Notes under the pieces: model-generated
What the model was told of the DNA's origin: nothing
The model's input: only the letters and a program-made list of their open reading frames with translations
The model's database searches: none
Made by a program: the position numbers and the translations under genes
Part shown: piece after piece, positions 57,676-64,000 of the stretch
How positions within the stretch are numbered: position 1 is the first letter of the stretch
Layout of the letters: every line of letters begins with the position of its first letter
From: Panax quinquefolius
Lineage: Eukaryota; Streptophyta; Magnoliopsida; Apiales; Araliaceae
DNA length: 64,000 nt
Assembly: GCA_020205615.1 (NCBI GenBank)
Contig: CM035167.1
Location: 134,678,568-134,742,567, forward strand
Direction: 5' to 3'

Positions 57676-60212
57676 TGTGGCGCCCCAAAATTAGGTATAC
57701 ATCACCCATCTTGAGTCGCCAGACACGTAGTACGTAATTCAAATACAACTTAATAATACAACCTCACGTATATAATACGACAAAACATAAAGCGTGAGTT
57801 TGAATACAAATATTGTCTACTGTAGAGTATACAAACTCAAAAGGAGTCCTCATTATAATTATTATCACACTATTTCACGAATAGTGAGGACTACTAATGC
57901 ACCATCTAGGACCATCACTGTTCCCGACTAGTCCCAACTACGTTCTCATTTTCGAAGAAGACAATGAAAAGAAAGGGTGAGCTCAACTAGCCAAAGAAGA
58001 AATATTATGACTAAGATAATGCGAGAATAAATTATCATTAGCCTTAAAATAGTGTTAAACCGATACAATATAACAAACATCAAGTTTAAGCTAGTAATGA
58101 AACAAGCAATCCATTAAAAGAGTCAAGTAGAGAATAAAATCTACTATCTTTTATGATTTAAAAGGTTTTTCATCACTTTTATCATTTGGGACTCAATTTT
58201 AATAAATAATCCACATCATCGAATCACCCCTCGCACTATGGCGAGGATATTTTTTAGTATCACGACCACAATTATCCATGCACTACTGGTCAAGAATATT
58301 TGTGTATTCATTAATGGTCATGATCATGCCAACAACTGCCCACCAATGCACTACGGGCCAATGAGGACTTTTACCACATCATTTGTAACATTATTACCAT
58401 GATTACATCGAATAATCCTCGGTCATAATCATACCAAGTCCATTTACGCACTACTGAGCCACAGATGACTTTCAAAAAAAAAAAATAACATGAGGATGAT
58501 GACAATGATATAAGAATTCAATAAAACAAGTTCAAGAATTAACTTATTCAGAACTAATAACGTCCAAATTGTCGACGATGATCATTGCTTTGTAGAGTAA
58601 AATTCAAAAATGCTCGTAAGAATATTTTCACGAAAAGATCTTTGGATGTAAGCATGAAATATCAAGAATATTCCACTAATTTCATGGAGTATAGAAGTCT
58701 AAAGCGTAACCAACCGAGTATAATAAAGAATGGAATAACAACAGAAATCACCGTGCATGCAGATTCTGAGCATGAGTGTAATTCAACAGAATAATAATAC
58801 TAACGGAACAAAGTCAAAGTGAAATTCGCACCGGCTGGATGTTCTAATGTAATAATAAAGAATGGAATAACAACATAAATCACCATGTATGCGGTACTGC
58901 AGCGCAGACAAAAGTTATTCTAACGAGAATACTAATAAGGGCGGAATCGGGCCGGCCAGAAACGCATGCAGACGAGTGATATTCCAACAGATTAATAATA
59001 AAGAGGAACAGTCCGGTAAAAAAACGCATGTGCAGGATATTCAACGAGAATAATAAAGCGGAATAATCGTGTCAGCGTAAAAGGCATGCATGTGATATTC
59101 CAACAAAATAATAAAGAAGGAATAATAGAAGAATGTCACCAAGTATAGGGTAGAATCAGCGTATCTGAGTTATTCAACAGAATAATAAGAAATGGAATAA
59201 CAACAGTTCTCTTCATGAATAAGAAAGAATAACACCCTTCACCGTAAAAAAAGCTGAATATAAGAGTAGGGAAGTAGCGAGAATACTTTTCTATAGTTTC
59301 TCTATAATTTTTCTCTCTAGAGTTTCGGTGAATTCGTAAGAAATAATGAAGGAATGAGCTTACATTTATAGGAGAATGGAAGTGTAATTTTTACGTATAC
59401 GAAATTATTTTGCGTAATTATTTCTTCAATCAACTAACAACTAAGTCAAACAACTAACCAATAAGATTACTGAAAAATTAAAATATAATACATATATATA
59501 AACACATGTTTTCAATTTATATATATCAATATTATATATACCACTAGATTTTTTTATTCCCCTATAACCAACATCAATCCCCCACCCTCCCAATAATCAC
59601 TTTCACTACACTCTTACACATCACTATTACACTACCACTTTTCCACCATTTTCCACTCACACACACATCACACACCTATCACTTTCACATATTATTTTCT
59701 CCCACCATATACTCAATACATACATATACTTCCATACGTATACTCTTCCATTTCCAAAATCATTTTTCCAACACAAATGGGCCCCACATGTGGGCCCCAC
59801 TTTTAAAAATTTTCTACCGATTATTTTGGAAAATGGGTAAATGGGGGTCCATAAAATAAGCAAAACTTCATAAAAATCACCTTAATAATTTTAACAACAT
59901 TTATCACCTTTATTATAATTCACAATATTAATCGACCAGGTCGTTCCCAGGAAAGAGGGGGCTTTCCAATAAGGATTTCTCCCTATTGGCGCGCAATTAG
60001 GTGACCAAATCTCTCCTTGACAGAACTTCTAGACATCGTTAATATTGCAAATAATAATATTAATAACTTTGTCGTCTCAATTATTGATTTTAACAATATA
60101 ATAAATATCGACAATAATTGAATTAAATAACGTGAGATACTATGCAATAATTACTATAGCAATAATTGAACAAAACTGAATGACTTCTCACGTAAGCATC
60201 AATAATCAATAC
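57676..60212 (-). mobile_element. Long LTR copy L7 (family A, L2 subfamily), interrupted by L8
   Basis: Plus start TGTGGCGCCCCAAAATTAGG. It aligns with L2 along its length, including the GGATGTTCCAAC minisatellite at about 58,715-59,160 and a minus-strand TATA-like sequence near 59,369. It is broken at 60,212 by L8; by comparison with L2 about 350 bp should follow beyond the nested copies, outside the window. It lies in opposite orientation to element C's gag, which it truncates. Confidence 0.75.
58715..59160. repeat. Minisatellite of LTR L7
   Basis: About six diverged units of 60-70 bp with GATRTTCYAAC, AATAATAA, CGGAA and GCATGYRG blocks, the counterpart of the L2 array at 6,425-6,720. Confidence 0.6.
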
Positions 60213-63200
60213 TGTAAGACCCCGAATTTTATGAAATAAAAGTATTCAATTTTTTTTAATTACTATTCATGAGTTACTATTCACGAGTTACTATTCATGA
60301 GTTATTATTCACGAGTACTATTCATGAAGCATGATATTTTTCGTGAGAAGGCATTACTCAATAATTGTTACGATAATTCTTTATTCAATATTTTATTTTA
60401 TTGATTCGATAATTCTTTGCGTTGATATTTTATATTCTTGTTGTTTGATAATTGTCATTACACGATATTTTCATTATCGAAGCAATAATTCATATTATCT
60501 GAATAATATTATTAGATAACATTATTGGCAATGTCTAGAAAGTTACGTCTCAAGGAGAGGTTTGGTCACCTAATTCTTGGCCAAGAAGGAGAAATCTTTA
60601 TTGGAAAGCCCCTCTTTTCCAGGAAGCGCACTGGTTGTCAATATTGTGATTACGTAATATTATTTGTGAATAATTAATTATTGATTTTTATGATGAGAAA
60701 AATATTTATTTTATGTAGATATAGATGGAGAAAAATTTTAAAGTGACAATTGTTGAAAATTAATATTTTACTTTTTACGATAAAATAATTCATTTAAATA
60801 TATTATTTTAATAATACATTAACGGTGATATTTTTATAATGAATGTGCGATATGTGAGTATATGAGGAGGAAGAGTATTTTGTGGCATTAAATGATTAAC
60901 ACATTTTTTGTGTGTTTGTGGACCCCATTTCTTGGTGAAATTTGATTATAGATCGTAAAATCGCCTGTTTTGTGAATTTGATTCAATTTCATTTGGAATT
61001 TGGAAAAACTTTCTCTTGCAAAGTTGTAGAGAAATGAATTTCCTATAAAAAATCGTGAGATTTGAATTTTTTGATAAAAGGGCTATTTATTGTGAATTAT
61101 TGAAGTTTCGGTATTTCGGGTGTGAATTGATTTTTGGAGTTTAAATTATTTTTGTTAGAAAAACGTTTTTTGTATTTTTTTGGACATCATTAACATGTGT
61201 GGCTGGTATTTTTGACCAAAAGGTGGGCTAAGGAAAATTTGTATAATTATATTAATATTATATTCAATTTTACGCTTTGGTGTTTCTAAGCAATTTCTAT
61301 AAATAGGGTCTTGGGTTAGAATTGAAAATCACACCGTAAACCGAAGTTTTTCTCTCTATATTATCGAGCATATTCTTGTGAGTATTTTAAGTATACTTTG
61401 AGTATTGCTATACGGTGCAAGTTCGTTCAGCGTTATTCTAGTCAGAAGTACTGCTCTTTTGAGGTAAGGGATAGTAAGGGATTTTAAGGGTTATTATGTT
61501 TTTAGTTTCGAAATTTTTCTGAACCTTCAAAATTCTGGAAAAATTTAAAATGATATTTTGATGAGTTTGTAGATTGTGTCCAAAATGGCGATTTTGGATG
61601 TATAGATTAGGAGTTATGGATTTTATGAGAAAATACTATTTTAAAAATAACTATTTATAACTCCTTGTGATTAACTCCAAAATTGATGAAATTTTTATTG
61701 GGAGTACATCTATATAATATCAGTATACCGTATTAATTTCAGAATTTTTGGATAAAATTATAATTTATGATAAATGTTTAAATATTAAATTGGTTTTGGC
61801 CATATGAAAAATAGTAAGTGAATTTTTAAAATTTTGAGAAAATATATGTTCAATATGGGACTATGTTATGCTAAATCCCGAAAAGAAATATTTTTGGAAC
61901 TGATTTGGTATTTTCATGAAAATGTTCTAGTTATGAGTAAATGAATTAAATATGTTATGTGAAGTAAGAAAATTGAAAAATATGATTTATTGGCTTGAGA
62001 ATCATATATGAGGTATATCTGATTTTTATGAAGGTTTTGGTTAATGATGATGAAATCTTATGAGTTTGGCATTTTTAGATGATTAAATGCATTAATTATT
62101 AAAGTGTAAATAATTGGATTGAATTATTTATAAGTTTAAGAAATGATTAAAATATTATTGTAATATTAATAATATTAGATTATGAGATTTCTAAGTGATT
62201 TATAACATTTGGATTAAGGTGTTATAAATATGGATATGAATTTTATTATGAAACTTTATCTTTTCGTATCGAGAGTTTCTTATATGTGCGTATCACGGTA
62301 CTATGTCACGATCACGGGAGTCTTAGTCACGACAAATTGGTTTCTTCTTTGACCAAATTATCGTTGATTTATGAATCTTACTCTTGAAATTAAAACCATG
62401 TTTTGATTATATTGTTTTATATAACATTCTTATAACCCTAATGATGATATTTCTCTTTGACTTGAGTGTAAAGATGGGTAGATTATTGGTATGATCGTGA
62501 CCATAGGTTCTCTTTGGCCGATGGTGCAAAAGTTGAATTGTTGACTGGTATGATCATGACCATTGAATTTACAATTGAATATTTTTAGCTTAAGTGCAAA
62601 GGTGAATTGATCAACATGGTTATAATTATTGTTATATAACTTCTGAAATGATTATGTATTTCTTTGATATATGAATATCTTTGGCTCGTTGTGCAAAAGA
62701 TGACTTGTTGATGAATATCTTAGCTTGTAGTGCAAAGATGAATTATTGATGAATATCTTTTGCTCATAATGCAAAGATATTTTTTGTTGTTGAATATCTT
62801 TAGCTTTGTAGTGCAAAAGATGAATTATTGATGAATATCTTTTGCTCGTAATGCAAAGATGACTGTTGTTGAATATCTTTTGCTTTGTAGTGCAAAGATG
62901 AATTATTGATGAATATCTTTGTAATTTCGTAATGAAAAGATGACTGTTGTTGAATATCTTTGCTTTGTAATGTAAAGATAAGCTGTTGATGAATATCTTT
63001 GGCCCGTGGTGCAAAGATGAATTTATTAGTATGATTATTATGAGCGAGGCTGTGATTTGGTATAACCATGATATTTGATGTTTCGGGTAAAGAGCGGTGA
63101 TGAAAATTATCTTCGTCACGGATGAGAAGAGAATTTAGAATCACAATTATGATTATGAGTTATTCATATGATTGTGGAAAGGAACTATTGATTGATGTTA

Positions 63201-63303
63201 CGAGGGGATAAAATATTGTTGGTGGACTTTTAGCGTGGAGAAGACAATAGACTTTATAGTCTATTTGACTCTTTTAATGGATTGCTTCGTTCATTCTACA
63301 ACT
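60213..63303 (+). mobile_element. Long LTR copy L8 (family A, L5/L6-related), inserted in L7 and cut by L9
   Basis: Starts TGTAAGACCCCGAATTTTATG. The 15-bp TTACTATTCAYGAG repeats are at about 60,262-60,330, the TATA box at 61,298-61,305 and the hairpin minisatellite at about 62,480-63,025. It tracks L5 up to the ATGGATTGCT region (compare 53,560) and is then broken at about 63,303 by L9. Its 3' end is outside the window. Confidence 0.75.
62480..63025 (+). repeat. Hairpin-core minisatellite of L8, the longest array
   Basis: About ten units, regular from about 62,672, alternating GATGAATATCTTTTGCTCGTA and GTTGAATATCTTTGCTTTGTA forms, each followed by GTGCAAAGATGA or a near variant. The alternation suggests a two-unit higher-order repeat. 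The 155-aa and 114-aa minus-strand frames here are translations of the repeat. Confidence 0.75.
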
Positions 63304-64000
63304 AGTAAGACTTTGGAACTTTTATAAATAAAGATGAATCTTTGAGTTTTCTATAAATATTATATTATTTTGAATATTATGGAATAAATTTGATATAATG
63401 TTATAGTTGTGGGTAATATTTATAAATTTTGCAAAGTATGCAAGTTGTTATAAAATATTCGTTTGGTGGGGAATATTCTTTTTGTTAGGAATATTAAATG
63501 ATGGCTCAATCATTGGTGGACCCCTGCATGAAATTATTGTCGGATTGAAAGCGACAAAAATATTTTATAAAAATAACGGCGGAGGTATTCTGGTTAAAGC
63601 ATTGAACTACCGTTGGTAAAAAATGCGATGTCTGGCGTAGTTGCGTAGTAGCTGCGGTATTGATTATTGATGCTTACGTGAAGTCACTCATTTATGCTCG
63701 ATTATTACTACGATAATTCTTTGCATCATATCTCTTATATTATTGATTCAATTATTGTCACGGTATCATACGTATAATATGTTATAGTATTAAATCAATA
63801 ATTGAGGCGACAAGTTATAAATGATTAATAATTGTTGAAAGATTAAATATGTGTTGAAAAAAAAAATGATTTGTGGTAAGTTTGATTATTTTATGGGGGC
63901 TCGTATGTCATCATCTAAGTCTCTTAAATCGATAGTATTTCATCATCGATAGTAATTACCTTCATCGATAGTAATTACCCTTGTGAATAGTATTTACCTT
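63304..64000 (+). mobile_element. Long LTR copy L9 (L2 subfamily), start only
   Basis: Begins TAAGACTTTGGAACTTTTATAA, equivalent to the reverse complement of the L2 end (TGTAAGACCCCAACTTTTATAA), and matches L2 in reverse for the next several hundred bases. It continues past the window end. The last 100 bases hold three copies of a CATCGATAGTAATTACC-like repeat. Confidence 0.65.

Overview
This is plant nuclear DNA, most likely from a eudicot. It is AT-rich and intron-containing. It carries single-copy plant housekeeping genes with GT-AG introns and is heavily loaded with LTR retrotransposons. I see no bacterial operon, CRISPR array, tRNA or rRNA gene. The species cannot be named from the sequence.

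Layout. (1) 1-26,545 is a pile of transposons inside one host gene. On the minus strand the host gene is a triose-phosphate/nucleotide-sugar-type translocator. Its exon 1 is cut by a 15.3-kb LTR retrotransposon (element B, 11,218-26,540, exact 5-bp CTCCC target duplication). Element B is itself cut by a 10.2-kb Ty3/gypsy chromovirus on the opposite strand (element A, 15,186-25,374). Exon 2 is cut by a 946-bp hAT-like element. Intron 2 is cut by a non-autonomous LTR element (1,874-9,344) that carries two long-LTR insertions of its own. The remaining exons should lie to the left of the window. (2) 28,856-36,485 is an apparently intact cytosolic histidyl-tRNA synthetase gene (minus, 7 coding exons, 907 codons). 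(3) 40,318-40,854 is ribosomal protein eL33 (RPL35A; minus, 3 coding exons). (4) 42,349-45,126 is a GDP-fucose O-fucosyltransferase-family gene (plus, 8 coding exons, one GC-AG intron). (5) 46,698-54,470 holds two long LTRs, one inserted in the other in inverted orientation. (6) 54,471-55,708 is a decayed SYP81-like syntaxin fragment broken by two small DNA transposons. (7) 55,709-57,675 is the 5' end of another Ty3/gypsy element (short LTR, PBS, gag). (8) 57,676-64,000 is three successively nested long LTRs.

The long LTRs (about 2.3-3.9 kb, starting TGTAAGACCCC and ending GTCACA in sense orientation) are one extended family present at least nine times. Two copies bound element A. Each of the two copies seen whole in one piece apart from A (L2, L6), and L5 once its insertion is removed, appears as an isolated LTR; four others are cut by a window edge or a nested insertion. 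Their transcribed part carries arrays of a roughly 35-60-bp repeat whose core is a perfect 7-bp inverted repeat, ATCTTTG-10 nt-CAAAGAT. This is the least explained structure in the window.

The intact genes encode independent housekeeping or Golgi functions (translation, ribosome, glycosylation) and do not form a pathway. The main story is sequential transposon disruption of two host genes (translocator and SYP81) beside three untouched ones. Exon borders were placed by hand from splice consensus, reading-frame continuity and recalled family sequences. No database search was possible.
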